64,000 bases of DNA, from positions 186,001-250,000 of the forward strand of contig NZ_QOKV01000001.1 in the NCBI RefSeq assembly GCF_008365405.1. Direction: 5' to 3'. Shown piece after piece: positions 16,634 through 28,505 of the stretch. Origin of the DNA: Azospirillum brasilense. Its GTDB lineage: Bacteria; Pseudomonadota; Alphaproteobacteria; Azospirillales; Azospirillaceae. Every line of letters begins with the position of its first letter. Position 1 is the stretch's first letter. The notes below the pieces were generated by a model. It was not told where the DNA came from and searched no databases. It saw nothing but the letters and a program-made list of their open reading frames with translations. Made by a program: the position numbers and the translations under genes.

Positions 16634-18460
16634 ATGTCGAACAGCTCCGCTTCCGCCGGCAACGTCGTCGTGATCGACAGCGGCCTGTCCTCCGCCTGGA
16701 ACACGGGCCGGCTGGTCTACCAGCATGACTTCTACGGAAACGACAACGACGTCATGGTCGCCAACGCGAACACGCACGGCGCCCTGGTCACCGCGGAGAT
16801 CCTGGAGAACGCGCCCGACGTCGGCATCATCGCGCTGAAGGTCATGCCCGACGACGGCAGCGGCGCCAGCGAGGCCAACATCGAGAAGGCCCTGCAATGG
16901 GTCGTCGCCAACGCCGACGCCTACAACATCACGGCGGTGAACCTGTCGTTGGGCGGCGGCGCGCAGACGACCGCGGCCACCACCTCGATCTCCGACGAAC
17001 TGGCGGCGCTGACCGCCAAGCGCGTGCTGACCGTGGCCGCCGCCGGCAACAGCGGCGACGGCGGGGCGTCGCAGAGCGTCTCCAGCTACGCGGCCGACGT
17101 GAACCAGATCTGCGTCTCGGCCTCTACCGGCGACGGCGCCTTCCCGTCCTGGGCGCAGCGCAGCCCGACCCTGACCGACGTCTGCGCCGACGGCACCGAC
17201 GTGCGGATCACCAATCTCTCGGGCGTCACCTACACGGCGAACGGCTCCTCCTTCGCCGCCCCGGCGGTAACCGCGGCGGTGGCGCAGGCGCAGCAGGCGT
17301 GGGTGGAGCAGACCGGCACCCGGCTGACCCAGGGGGAGTTCCTCGATCTCGCCCGCAGCACCGGCAAGGCCATGGGCACCGCCGGCTATTTCGAGCTGGA
17401 CACCGACGCCCTGCTGGCCAAGATCGCCCAGTCCGCCCCGGTTCCCACGGCGCAGAGCGCCACGACGATCACCGTCAACGCCTCCGGCGCACCGGCGGGC
17501 GGGGTGAACGCTCATTTCAAGCTGCTGGTGGACGGCAAGACGGTGGGGCAGGCCACGGTGGATTCGGCGTCCAAGGACTACAGCTTCACCGCCGACCTGA
17601 CCGCCGACCAGGCCCACAAGGTGCAGGTCCAGTACGACAACGACGGCTTCGTGAACGGCCAGGACCGCAACCTGTTCGTCAACAAGATCGCCATCAACGG
17701 CACCGCCCACAGCCCGACCGCCGCCAACGTCACCTATGACAAGGGCGCACTCGACGGCAAGGACGTGGTGAAGGGCCAGTCGTCGATGTGGTGGGGCGGC
17801 ACGCTCGTGGTCGACGCTCCGGCGAAGGATTTTCCGGCCCAGGATGCGCCCGCCAACACGACGATCACCGTCAACGCCTCCGGTGTCGCGGCGGGCGGGG
17901 TGAACGCCCATTTCAACCTGCTGGTCGACGGCAAGGCCATCGGCGGCGCCACGGTCGGCACCGCGGCCAAGGACTTCACATTCGCCACCAACCTGACCGC
18001 CGATCAGGCCCACAAGGTGCAGGTCCAGTACGACAACGACGCCGTGGTGAACGGGCAGGACCGCTCGCTGTTCGTCAACAAGCTCACCATCAACGGCCAT
18101 GCCGTCGCTCCCACGGCGTCGAACGTCACCTACGACAAGGGCGCGCTCGACGGGAAGGACGTGGTGAAGGGGCAGGCCGGCCTGTGGTGGAACGGCACGC
18201 TGGTGGTCGACGCCGACAAGTCATGGTTTCCCTCCGCCGGGACGGCCGCCGTGGCGTCGGCCCTGTCCGCGAGCCAGTCCGCGGACGGGCAGGACACCGT
18301 GTGGCAGCATCTCGTCGCCCAGGGGCTGGAGGCTGCGGCGCCGGTCCATGCGGATGCCGCCTTCGCCATGGCGGACGTCGGCCTGACGGCGGATGCCTAT
18401 GCCCACGCCGCGCTGATGGACCATCATCCCGACCCGCTGCACCCGTTCGACGCCGCCTGA
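16634..18460 (+). CDS. Subtilase (S8) fused to two xylan-binding-like CBM repeats
   Basis: Protein of 608 residues. Residues 1-270 are a subtilisin-type protease domain with Asp15 ('VVVIDSG'), His48 ('NTHGALV'), oxyanion Asn139 ('AAAGNSG') and Ser206 ('NGSSFAAPAV'). Two near-identical modules follow, beginning at residues 277 and 409 with 'TTITVNASG', containing 'LLVDGK', 'HKVQVQYDND' and 'GQDR', and ending 'WWxGTLVVDA'; they resemble the Ca-dependent xylan-binding modules (CBM36/60 type). The tail is acidic with His. There is no signal peptide or propeptide, so export would need type I secretion or the protein stays inside. An AAGG-type ribosome site precedes the ATG. It separates recN from ligA. 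Confidence 0.85.
   Translation: MSNSSASAGNVVVIDSGLSSAWNTGRLVYQHDFYGNDNDVMVANANTHGALVTAEILENAPDVGIIALKVMPDDGSGASEANIEKALQWVVANADAYNITAVNLSLGGGAQTTAATTSISDELAALTAKRVLTVAAAGNSGDGGASQSVSSYAADVNQICVSASTGDGAFPSWAQRSPTLTDVCADGTDVRITNLSGVTYTANGSSFAAPAVTAAVAQAQQAWVEQTGTRLTQGEFLDLARSTGKAMGTAGYFELDTDALLAKIAQSAPVPTAQSATTITVNASGAPAGGVNAHFKLLVDGKTVGQATVDSASKDYSFTADLTADQAHKVQVQYDNDGFVNGQDRNLFVNKIAINGTAHSPTAANVTYDKGALDGKDVVKGQSSMWWGGTLVVDAPAKDFPAQDAPANTTITVNASGVAAGGVNAHFNLLVDGKAIGGATVGTAAKDFTFATNLTADQAHKVQVQYDNDAVVNGQDRSLFVNKLTINGHAVAPTASNVTYDKGALDGKDVVKGQAGLWWNGTLVVDADKSWFPSAGTAAVASALSASQSADGQDTVWQHLVAQGLEAAAPVHADAAFAMADVGLTADAYAHAALMDHHPDPLHPFDAA
17462..18217 (+). repeat. Two tandem 396-bp repeats inside the subtilase gene
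   Basis: The units begin at 17462 and 17858, so the period is exactly 396 bp (132 codons). Long runs are nearly identical at the DNA level, for example around 17604-17660 and 18000-18056, which points to recent duplication or gene conversion. Confidence 0.85.
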
Positions 18461-18507
18461 GGCGGGGCGCCCGTCACGCCGCCTGGCGCAGGGGGATCAT
18501 GTGTGAT

Positions 18508-18546
18508 ACCAAGGGCGCTTGATGCCTTCCATCAAACGCCCTTGGT
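18508..18546. terminator. 17-bp hairpin downstream of the subtilase
   Basis: Arms 18508-18524 and 18530-18546 pair at 16 of 17 positions around 5 nt. It probably ends the subtilase transcript, although no strong T-run follows; it may also serve the convergent gene. Confidence 0.6.
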
Positions 18547-18557
18547 TCAACCCGGAA

Positions 18558-18578
18558 GCACATTGTGCAGCAATGTGC
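18558..18578. repeat. 8-bp perfect hairpin
   Basis: GCACATTG at 18558-18565 and CAATGTGC at 18571-18578, 5-nt loop. It is the second of three hairpins in a row. Confidence 0.6.
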
Positions 18579-18584
18579 GAGAGG

Positions 18585-18633
18585 GTCATACGGCCGGCCG
18601 ATCATGGACGCATTCATGCGCCGGCCGTATGAC
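18585..18633. repeat. 14-bp perfect inverted repeat GTCATACGGCCGGC
   Basis: Arms 18585-18598 and 18620-18633 are exact reverse complements separated by 21 bp. The same GGTCATACGGC string occurs upstream of the subtilase gene at 16541-16551. Confidence 0.6.
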
Positions 18634-18810
18634 AGGGCGCCTGTCCGGCACGGCGCGCATCCCCTCCGTCGTCCCGATCAATTGAGCGGGGATGAGGAAG
18701 GCGTCATCGACCGACGCCATGACCGACCGCGCGCCGTCGGCCAGTCGGCGGACTGGCTGGCCTCTTATTGGAATTGTTTGCGGATCAACACCGTTGCGTG
18801 CGGCAAGCGG

Positions 18811-18840
18811 GCCCAGGCCCAGGCCCAGGCCCAGGCCCAG
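18811..18840. repeat. (GCCCAG)5 tandem hexamer
   Basis: Five exact copies of a 6-bp unit plus a partial sixth, starting 8 bp past the stop of the minus-strand hypothetical gene. Such runs are prone to slippage. Confidence 0.8.
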
Positions 18841-18847
18841 GCTGGTG

Positions 18848-22008
<3,161 letters not shown>

Positions 22009-22133
22009 CGGGGGACGGCAGGGGAGAGGTGGAAGGGGAGGGGCGGCGCGGCCGAGTGCCGCGTTGACGCTCACTGCCGGCGGTTCCATAAAAGGGGCTA
22101 AGCACCATAAGAAAAACGAGACGGGGGATCGCT

Positions 22134-22532
22134 ATGGACTCCATTCAATGGTCGCGCTGGATGAGCGTCGGCATCGAAGAACTCGATGAGGATCATCGCG
22201 TTCTCGTGGACATCGTCAACAAGCTGGGCGCAGACGAAAACCGCGCCTCCCCTGACATCGTTGAAGCGATCCTGGACGAGTTGATCCACTACACCAAGGA
22301 TCATTTCGCACGCGAAGAAGCGCACATGGCCCAGGCCAACTATCCGACCTTCGCCGCGCATAAGGCCCTGCACGACACGTTGACGCGCAACGTCGAATCC
22401 TACCGTGAACGCTTCCACGCCCAGCGCGACACCATCACCGGCAACGAGGTGTTCGAATTCTGCGCCGACTGGCTGGGCAAGCACATCCTGAAGGAAGACA
22501 CCCGCTTCGGCGCCTACGCCGCGGAGCAGTGA
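22134..22532 (+). CDS. Bacteriohemerythrin
   Basis: Four-helix-bundle O2-binding protein of 132 residues with a non-heme di-iron site. The iron ligand pattern is visible: His in 'DEDHRVL', His and Glu in 'HYTKDHFAREEAHM', His in 'FAAHKALHDTL' and a late Asp in 'EFCADWLGKHI'. Such single-domain proteins store or sense oxygen in motile microaerophiles and fit a diazotroph. The ATG at 22134 follows a GGGGGAT site. It is monocistronic and followed by a palindromic repeat cluster. Confidence 0.93.
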   Translation: MDSIQWSRWMSVGIEELDEDHRVLVDIVNKLGADENRASPDIVEAILDELIHYTKDHFAREEAHMAQANYPTFAAHKALHDTLTRNVESYRERFHAQRDTITGNEVFEFCADWLGKHILKEDTRFGAYAAEQ

Positions 22533-22540
22533 ATGAGTGG

Positions 22541-22731
22541 CCCTCTCCCCTCCGCTCACGCGCAAACGACGTTTGCGCTGACGCGGCAGGCGGACCTTTC
22601 CGCCGAAAGCGGGGAGAGGGAAGGGGCCCACGCCGCACCGGCGTGGGAAGGGTGAGGGGGATGCGCGTGGTGGTGTGTTCGGCAAAAGCGCACCCCCCTC
22701 ACCCTGACCCTCTCCCCGGAGGGGAGAGGGG
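22541..22731. repeat. Compound palindromic element after bacteriohemerythrin
   Basis: A mosaic of nested inverted repeats: CCCTCTCCCC at 22541 pairing with GGGGAGAGGG further on, an inner GCGCAAACG/CGTTTGCGC, GGCGGA/TCCGCC and CCCACGCCG/CGGCGTGGG, then a second simple CCTCTCCCC/GGGGAGAGG palindrome ending at about 22731. It is non-coding and a larger member of the dispersed family. Confidence 0.75.
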
Positions 22732-22972
22732 ATTTCGCCCCCTCACCTCAGTCGAAGACTTAAAAAAACCACATAAAGTATTGATATAATTCAATAGTTC
22801 TTTAATTCTGGTAAAAGCGGCGCAGACATCATTCTCTCCTACTCCCGGAAGGGGAGGGGAGTGCGCACGAAACTCCTCAAGCGCGAGTCCGAGAGGGGAG
22901 GGGGGTGCACTAAACGAAAATGCCCTCCCCGGAAGGGGAGGGCAGGGGCAAACCCGACCTGTGAGGCGCGTC
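22732..22972. other. Intergenic region between bacteriohemerythrin and lpxC
   Basis: It contains a short AT-rich island at about 22755-22815, strikingly different from the GC-rich surroundings, then two more GGGGAGGG-type palindromes (near 22843-22860 and at 22923-22942). No gene is seen. Confidence 0.6.
22923..22942 (-). terminator. Terminator-like hairpin after lpxC
   Basis: CCCTCCCC/GGGGAGGG stem (8 bp) with GGAA loop, 30 bp past the lpxC stop; on the minus strand it is followed by CATTTTCGTTT, so it can act as an intrinsic terminator. Confidence 0.6.
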
Positions 22973-23917
22973 TCAGGCGACGGCGAGCCGTTCGGTCGCG
23001 TGCCAGACGGCGCCCGGCAGAGCCGTGCTCGGCGGGGTCTCGTAGCACCAGGCGCTGGCGTCGGCGAACAGAGCGCGCAGCAGCTGGTTGTTCAGGGCGT
23101 GGCCGGAGCGCACGCCGTGGAAGTGGCCGACGAACATCGCGCCGGCCAAGTAAAGGTCGCCGACCGCGTCCAGGATCTTGTGGCGCACGAACTCGTCGTC
23201 GAAGCGCAGGCCGCCCTCGTTCATCACCTCGTCGCCGGAGATGACCACCGCGTTGTCCAGCGAGCCGCCGCGGGCGAGGCCCATCTTGCGCAGGCCCTCG
23301 ACCTCGTGCAGGAAGCCGAAGGTGCGGGCGGCGCTGATCTCGTCGCGGAAGGTCTCGGCGTCCAGCTCCACCTCGTGGCTCTGCTGGGCGATGGCCTTGC
23401 TGGCGAAGTCGATCTCGAAGCTGAACCCCGTCGTGTGGTCGGGCGTGAAGGTGGCGGTCTTGTTGCCCTCGGTCACGGTGACCGGCTTCAGGATGCGGAT
23501 GGCGCGGCGCGGCGCGTTCTGCGACACGGTGCCGACGCGCTCGATCGCCTCCACGAAGGGGGCGGCGCTGCCGTCCATGATCGGCACCTCGATGTTGTCC
23601 AGCGCGACCAGGGCGTTGTCCACGCCGCAGCCGGCCAGCGCCGACATCAGATGCTCGATGGTGCCGATGGTGGTGCCGTGGGCGTTGCCGATGACCGTGC
23701 ACAGCTTGGTGTCGACCACATGGTCCCAGCGTGCCGGGATCACGGCAGCGGGGCCGCTGAGGTCGGTGCGCCGGAAGACGATGCCGCTGTTCGGCTCGGC
23801 CGGGGAAATCGTCAGGGTGACCGTCGCGCCCGTATGCAGCCCGACGCCCGAGCAACGCACCGGCTTCGCCAGGGTACGCTGCAGCATGCCTTCGGTCTTG
23901 ATGCGATTCTGAGCCAC
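22973..23917 (-). CDS. lpxC: UDP-3-O-acyl-N-acetylglucosamine deacetylase LpxC
   Basis: Zinc enzyme of 314 residues for the committed step of lipid A synthesis. Zn ligands are seen: His89 in 'GTIEHLMSAL', His in 'VRHKILDAVGDLYLAG' with the catalytic-side Asp, and the His region 'VGHFHGVRSGHALNN'. 'GVGLHTG' near residue 25 is the family start. Length is normal. It lies after ftsZ in the same orientation, as in many proteobacteria, but with a 359-bp gap and an ftsZ terminator, so it probably has its own promoter. Confidence 0.95.
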   Translation of the reverse strand: MAQNRIKTEGMLQRTLAKPVRCSGVGLHTGATVTLTISPAEPNSGIVFRRTDLSGPAAVIPARWDHVVDTKLCTVIGNAHGTTIGTIEHLMSALAGCGVDNALVALDNIEVPIMDGSAAPFVEAIERVGTVSQNAPRRAIRILKPVTVTEGNKTATFTPDHTTGFSFEIDFASKAIAQQSHEVELDAETFRDEISAARTFGFLHEVEGLRKMGLARGGSLDNAVVISGDEVMNEGGLRFDDEFVRHKILDAVGDLYLAGAMFVGHFHGVRSGHALNNQLLRALFADASAWCYETPPSTALPGAVWHATERLAVA

Positions 23918-24276
23918 GGTGTCTGTCCCGTTTCAATCTTGGTCTTTGTGCGATCGGTCCGCGACTTGCCGCCGGTCTCTCTTGGGAGGGGCGGGTCAGC
24001 GCTTATGGCCGCATATGCTAGGTAGCACTGCCCCCTGTGGACGACAAATCACTCTTTGTTACCGTTTGTTGCAGGGCGGTAGAGCACCGTCGCCGGGCGC
24101 GAACCAGGGCGCTCCCCAGACACGAAAAGACCGCCCCCGGAGCGTTCTTGCGAAGCTCTGGAGGCGGTTGAAGTCTAACAGGTTGTGGATACCCGCCGGT
24201 GCCGCTTCGAAAGAGGCGGCGGCGACCGGCGGGTTGCTGTTGCCCTCAGATCAATTGGGCCAGCCTCGGTGACGCG
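23918..24276. promoter_or_regulatory. ftsZ-lpxC intergenic region
   Basis: 359 bp with no gene. It holds the ftsZ terminator (24124-24168) and must carry the lpxC promoter; a TTGTTACCG/TTTGTTGC stretch near 24055-24075 is AT-richer, but I cannot assign boxes. Confidence 0.45.
24124..24168 (-). terminator. Intrinsic terminator of ftsZ
   Basis: Arms 24130-24143 and 24155-24168 pair at 12 of 14 positions; on the minus strand the stem is followed by TCTTTTC. It lies 109 bp past the ftsZ stop and probably ends the long dcw transcript. Confidence 0.75.
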
Positions 24277-26055
24277 TCAGTTGGCCTGACGGCGCAGGAA
24301 GGCGGGGATGTCCAGCGCTTCCTCGTCGATCCTCTGGGTGGTGCCGTCGACGCCCGTCGCCTGCGGGCGCGGGGCCTGCATCGGCGGCTGCTGCGCGGCC
24401 ATCGGCGGCTGCGGCATCACCGGCTGCTGGTGCTGCGGCTGGTGCTGCTGGGGCTGATGGTGGTGCGGCTGATGCTGGGGCTGGGGGGCCGGCTGCGGCG
24501 CCGGATCGGCCTTGCGGCCGGCCAGACCGGTGACCAGACCGAACAGGAAGTTCGGCTTGCGGGCCGGCGGCTCCGCCTGGGCGGCGGCGGCGAGCTGGCT
24601 CGACATCGGGACCGAGGACTGGCGCGGACCGGGATCGGCGGCCTTCGGGGCGATGAAGTGGCCGTCGCGGCGCTCGCTGTGCAGCGGCCCGGTGGCGACG
24701 TTGCGGGCCGGGGCGGTTTCCACCGGCTGCATGCCGTCATGGCCCATCGGCATGTGCGGGTGGGGCGCATGCTGCGGGGCGTGCTGAGCCATGGGGTCCA
24801 TGGGTTGCTGGATCGGCTGCGGCGCCGGCTGCTGCACCGGAACGTGCTGCTGGAACTCCGACGGGTGCGGCTGCTGAACCTGGGGCTGCGCGACTCCGCC
24901 CATCGGGCGCGGCGCCAGACCGGCGCCGGGGATCGCCGGGGCGACCTGACCGGGGGAGGCGAGCGGAGCCGGGGCGGCCTGGGTCAGGCCGGCGGCGCCG
25001 GCGGGCTTCTTGGCGCCGCCGTTGCCGCCGTTGCGGTCGGAGACCAGCGACAGGTTGACCGGGTGCAGGGTGCGCGGGTTGGACATGGCCGCAGCGTCGA
25101 TGCCGGTGGCGACCACCGACACGCGCATCACGCCGTCCAGCGAGCTGTCGAAGGTCGAGCCGAAGATGATGTTGGCGTCCGGATCGACCTCGTCGCGGAC
25201 GCGGTTCGCCGCCTCGTCGACCTCGAACAGGGTCATGTCGTAGCCGCCGGTGATGTTGATGAGGACGCCGCGGGCACCCTTCATCGACACGTCGTCGAGC
25301 AGCGGGTTGGAGATGGCGGCCTCGGCGGCCTCGATGGCGCGGCGCTCGCCGCCGGCCTCGCCGGTGCCCATCATCGCCTTGCCCATCTCGGTCATCACCG
25401 AGCGGATGTCGGCGAAGTCCAGGTTGATGAGGCCGGGCATCACCATCAGGTCGGTGACGCCGCGCACGCCGGAATGCAGAACGTCGTCGGCCATCTTGAA
25501 GGCGTCCGCGAAGGTCGTCTTCTCGTTGGCGATGCGGAACAGGTTCTGGTTCGGGATGATGATCAGCGTGTCGACATACTGCTGCAGCTCGGCGATGCCC
25601 GATTCGGCCAGCCGCATGCGGTGCGCGCCCTCGAAATGGAAGGGCTTGGTCACCACGCCGACGGTCAGCAGGCCGCGCTCGCGGGCGGCGCGGGCGATGA
25701 CTGGAGCCGCACCCGTGCCGGTGCCGCCGCCCATGCCGGCGGTGATGAACACCATGTTGGCGCCTTCGAGGTGACCGATGATCTCCTCGAGCTGTTCCTC
25801 GGCGGAGGCGCGGCCGACGTCCGGCTTGGAGCCGGCGCCCAGGCCGCGGGTCATGGTGGTGCCGAGCTGGACGCGCTTCTCGCAGAGCGAGCCCTTCAGG
25901 GCCTGCGCGTCGGTGTTGCCGACCACGAAGTCCACGCCTTCGAGGTTGGACTTGATCATGTTGTTCACGGCGTTGCCGCCGGCGCCGCCGACACCGAAGA
26001 CGGTGATGCGGGGCTTCAGCTCGGGTTCGATGCTGGGGATGGTCACGTTGATCAT
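24277..26055 (-). CDS. ftsZ: Cell division GTPase FtsZ (long linker)
   Basis: Tubulin homologue of 592 residues that forms the Z-ring. GTP-binding parts are clear: '[15 protein letters not shown]' near residue 20, '[15 protein letters not shown]' (tubulin signature) near 115, and the T7 loop '[11 protein letters not shown]'. Residues from about 340 to 570 are a long Pro/Gln/His/Ala-rich linker ('[15 protein letters not shown]'). The C-terminal peptide '[11 protein letters not shown]' binds FtsA and other partners. The E. coli protein is 383 residues, so the linker accounts for the excess. ATG at 26055 has a GGAGG site. Confidence 0.96.
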   Translation of the reverse strand: MINVTIPSIEPELKPRITVFGVGGAGGNAVNNMIKSNLEGVDFVVGNTDAQALKGSLCEKRVQLGTTMTRGLGAGSKPDVGRASAEEQLEEIIGHLEGANMVFITAGMGGGTGTGAAPVIARAARERGLLTVGVVTKPFHFEGAHRMRLAESGIAELQQYVDTLIIIPNQNLFRIANEKTTFADAFKMADDVLHSGVRGVTDLMVMPGLINLDFADIRSVMTEMGKAMMGTGEAGGERRAIEAAEAAISNPLLDDVSMKGARGVLINITGGYDMTLFEVDEAANRVRDEVDPDANIIFGSTFDSSLDGVMRVSVVATGIDAAAMSNPRTLHPVNLSLVSDRNGGNGGAKKPAGAAGLTQAAPAPLASPGQVAPAIPGAGLAPRPMGGVAQPQVQQPHPSEFQQHVPVQQPAPQPIQQPMDPMAQHAPQHAPHPHMPMGHDGMQPVETAPARNVATGPLHSERRDGHFIAPKAADPGPRQSSVPMSSQLAAAAQAEPPARKPNFLFGLVTGLAGRKADPAPQPAPQPQHQPHHHQPQQHQPQHQQPVMPQPPMAAQQPPMQAPRPQATGVDGTTQRIDEEALDIPAFLRRQAN

Positions 26056-26197
26056 GTTATGGCCTCCACAACCTTTTGATTGGTTCGATGCTTTGCGTCG
26101 CGGGTCTTTGCCCGGTTGGGTCCGGGTGGTGTTTTTAGGCAGGAATGCGGTGGTGCGGCGGGAGCCTTTTTCGGGCCGAGAACCAATGTCGGTAAAG

Positions 26198-27460
26198 TCA
26201 TAGGTTCTCCCGCAGCCACAGGCCGACGCGCCCGAAGAACCCCGTGCCGGCGCCAGCCTCATGGCCCGCCACGGGAAGTTCCGCCGGATTGCGCACGGCG
26301 TGGAGAAGAAGGCCCGCGGCGGTCGAATAGGACGGACCGCCTTGCGCCTCGTTCAGACCGGTGATCCGCGTCGGTCGCCCGATGCGGACCTGTTTGTCCA
26401 GGATCAGCTGCGCCAGCTCGCGCATGCCCGGCAACTGGCTGGCGCCGCCCGTCAGGACGACGCGCCGGCCGACCAGCTTCGCGTAGCCGGAATGCTCCAG
26501 CCGCGAGCGGACATGCTCGAAGATTTCCTCCAGCCGCGGCTGGATGATGCGCACCAGATAGGATTTCGGCAGGTTGTTGGCGCCGAGGCGCTCCTCCTCG
26601 CCGACCTGGGGGACGTCGATCATCTCGCGCTCGTCGGCGGGGCTGGTGATGGCGCTGCCGTGCAGCGTCTTCATGCGCTCCGCATGGACGACCGGCGTGG
26701 TCAGCCCGCGCGCGATGTCGTTGGTGACGTGGTTGCCGCCCAGCCGGATGCAGTCCGACCAGACCAGCGTGCCTTCGGAGAAGACGGAGATCGTCGTGGT
26801 GCCGCCGCCCATGTCGATGCAGGCGGAGCCCATCTCCATCTCGTCGTCGACCAGACAGGCGAGGCCGGACGCGTAGGGGCTGGCGACCAAACCCTCGATG
26901 TCGAGGTGGCAGCGGGCCACGCAGGTCTGCAGGTTGCGCACGGCCCCGGCGGGCGAGGTGATGACGTGTGCCTGCACGCCCAGCCGCTCGCCGTACATGC
27001 CCTTGGGGTCGCGGATGCCGCGGCTGCCATCCAGCGCGAAGCCGACGGGGATCGCGTGGACCAGCGCCTGGTCCGGGCCGACCTGCAGGCTGCGGGCGTG
27101 GGCGAGCGCGCGGCGGACGTCGCCGTCCGTCACCTCCTGGCCGGAGACGGCGACCTCGGCGTTGAAGCCGTGGGAGATCGGGGAGGACACGTTGACGATC
27201 ACGTCGCGGATCGTCTCGTTGGCCATCTGCTCCGCCGCATGGACGGCGGCGCCGATGGAGGTCTCCGCCGCTTCCATGTCGATGATGGCGCCGGCGCGCA
27301 CGCCCGTGGCGATCTGATGGCCGATCCCCAGGATGCGCACGGCCCCCGCATCCTCGACGCGGGCGATGAGGCAGCACACCTTGGTCGAGCCGACGTCCAG
27401 CGCGGCGATGATCCCGCCGCGGGTGGCTCGTTTTGGCTTTTTCGCCCCGTTGAAGCCCAT
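26198..27460 (-). CDS. ftsA: Cell division protein FtsA
   Basis: Actin-like ATPase of 420 residues that tethers FtsZ to the membrane. Actin-fold motifs are present: '[15 protein letters not shown]' (phosphate 1), '[15 protein letters not shown]' (phosphate 2) and '[12 protein letters not shown]' (adenosine). The C-terminal amphipathic helix is '[13 protein letters not shown]', the membrane anchor. ATG at 27460 is 11 nt after AGGG; a GTG three codons upstream has the site too close. It lies between ftsQ and ftsZ. Confidence 0.95.
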   Translation of the reverse strand: MGFNGAKKPKRATRGGIIAALDVGSTKVCCLIARVEDAGAVRILGIGHQIATGVRAGAIIDMEAAETSIGAAVHAAEQMANETIRDVIVNVSSPISHGFNAEVAVSGQEVTDGDVRRALAHARSLQVGPDQALVHAIPVGFALDGSRGIRDPKGMYGERLGVQAHVITSPAGAVRNLQTCVARCHLDIEGLVASPYASGLACLVDDEMEMGSACIDMGGGTTTISVFSEGTLVWSDCIRLGGNHVTNDIARGLTTPVVHAERMKTLHGSAITSPADEREMIDVPQVGEEERLGANNLPKSYLVRIIQPRLEEIFEHVRSRLEHSGYAKLVGRRVVLTGGASQLPGMRELAQLILDKQVRIGRPTRITGLNEAQGGPSYSTAAGLLLHAVRNPAELPVAGHEAGAGTGFFGRVGLWLRENL

Positions 27461-27542
27461 GTTCAGCACAACCCTATGGCCTCGATGCGTCCGGTCGTTC
27501 GCGTTTCAGAAAGAGGGGTTCAAAAAGAGGAGTGGCGGAGGA

Positions 27543-28505
27543 TCACGTCTTCTTGCCCGGCTTCTTCTTGTTCTCCTCCTCCGTCCAGGGCAGGACGGCG
27601 GTGGCAGAGGTCTGCAGCACGGCGCGGTCGTTCTGGCGCAGGTCGATGGCCACGATGTCGCGGTCGAGGACCTGTCCCGTCGCGTCCATCTCCGCCAACT
27701 GGCGCAGCGCGGACGGCATGCGGGCTTCCGGCAGTTTCACCACGACACCGTTCTTCAACTTGAGATCCCAGCGGCGGTCGCCGACCCAGGAGGCGGCGCT
27801 CACCTTGTCGCGCAGCGCCGGCACGTTGTCGAGGGCCGCGAGCAGCTTCGGCACCTGCATCGGCGCGTTGGCGCCGACGACCTGCGGCAGCGTCTCGATC
27901 CGGCGGTTGCCGCGCCGCGCCAGCTCGGTGGCGTCGGCCAGCGGGCGGCCTTCGCGGTCGATGACGGTAAACTTGCGGTCGTGCTGCCAGATCGCCATCG
28001 GCTGCCGCTCCGTCAGGCGGACGAACAGGATGCCGGGCAGGTGCCGCTCGATGGAGGCCGAGGCGACCCAGGGCAGGCTTTCCAGCTTCTCCTTGGCGTC
28101 GGACAGCGTGACGGCGAGGATCGGGTCGCCGCGCTGCACGCCGAGCACGCGCAGGATGGACGCCGGGTCGGTCTCGGTCCGGCCCTCGACCAGCACGTCG
28201 GCGATGGCGAAGCCGGCGGACGCGCTGGTCTGGATCAGGCTTTCCTGCAACGCCGCGGTGGTCTCGGCGAAGGTGCCACGCTGCCAGGCCGACGCGGCCA
28301 TGCCGGCGACGACCAGGATCGGCGTCAGCAGGATGGCCGCCTTGACCGCGGGACGGGTCCAGCGCGGCCAGGCGCGGCGGCGGTTGCCTTTCTGGGCCGA
28401 CTTCGCCATGGCGCGCGGCGGCACGGGCCTGTCATCGCGGGCCCGATTCGCAGAGCCCCCGAAGCCGGCGCGGAACTGCGGATCGATGCTCAGTCGAGTT
28501 GACAT
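27543..28505 (-). CDS. ftsQ: Cell division protein FtsQ
   Basis: Bitopic divisome protein of about 320 residues. Basic cytoplasmic N-terminus, one membrane segment at about 60-80 ('AAILLTPILVVAGMAASAW'), then a POTRA domain ('IADVLVEGRTETDPASILRV') and the beta domain ('RLTERQPMAIWQHDRKFTVI', 'LPQVVG'). It recruits FtsL and others. Start at 28505 (MSTRLSID) has GGAG upstream and overlaps the end of ddl by 16 bp, so translation is coupled. Confidence 0.92.
   Translation of the reverse strand: MSTRLSIDPQFRAGFGGSANRARDDRPVPPRAMAKSAQKGNRRRAWPRWTRPAVKAAILLTPILVVAGMAASAWQRGTFAETTAALQESLIQTSASAGFAIADVLVEGRTETDPASILRVLGVQRGDPILAVTLSDAKEKLESLPWVASASIERHLPGILFVRLTERQPMAIWQHDRKFTVIDREGRPLADATELARRGNRRIETLPQVVGANAPMQVPKLLAALDNVPALRDKVSAASWVGDRRWDLKLKNGVVVKLPEARMPSALRQLAEMDATGQVLDRDIVAIDLRQNDRAVLQTSATAVLPWTEEENKKKPGKKT

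Larger units (their letters stand above)
18461..18847. other. Intergenic region with stacked hairpins and a hexamer repeat
   Basis: 387 bp between the subtilase and a convergent hypothetical gene. It holds three consecutive inverted repeats (18508-18546, 18558-18578, 18585-18633) and a (GCCCAG)5 run at 18811-18840. No convincing gene is seen. Confidence 0.6.

Noticed and set aside
16634..18460. Lipoprotein or Sec-exported protease
   Set aside because: The N-terminus has no hydrophobic signal and the protease core begins at once, with the active Asp at residue 15.
18811..18840. CRISPR-like array
   Set aside because: It is a simple hexamer run with no spacers; no cas gene is present in the window.
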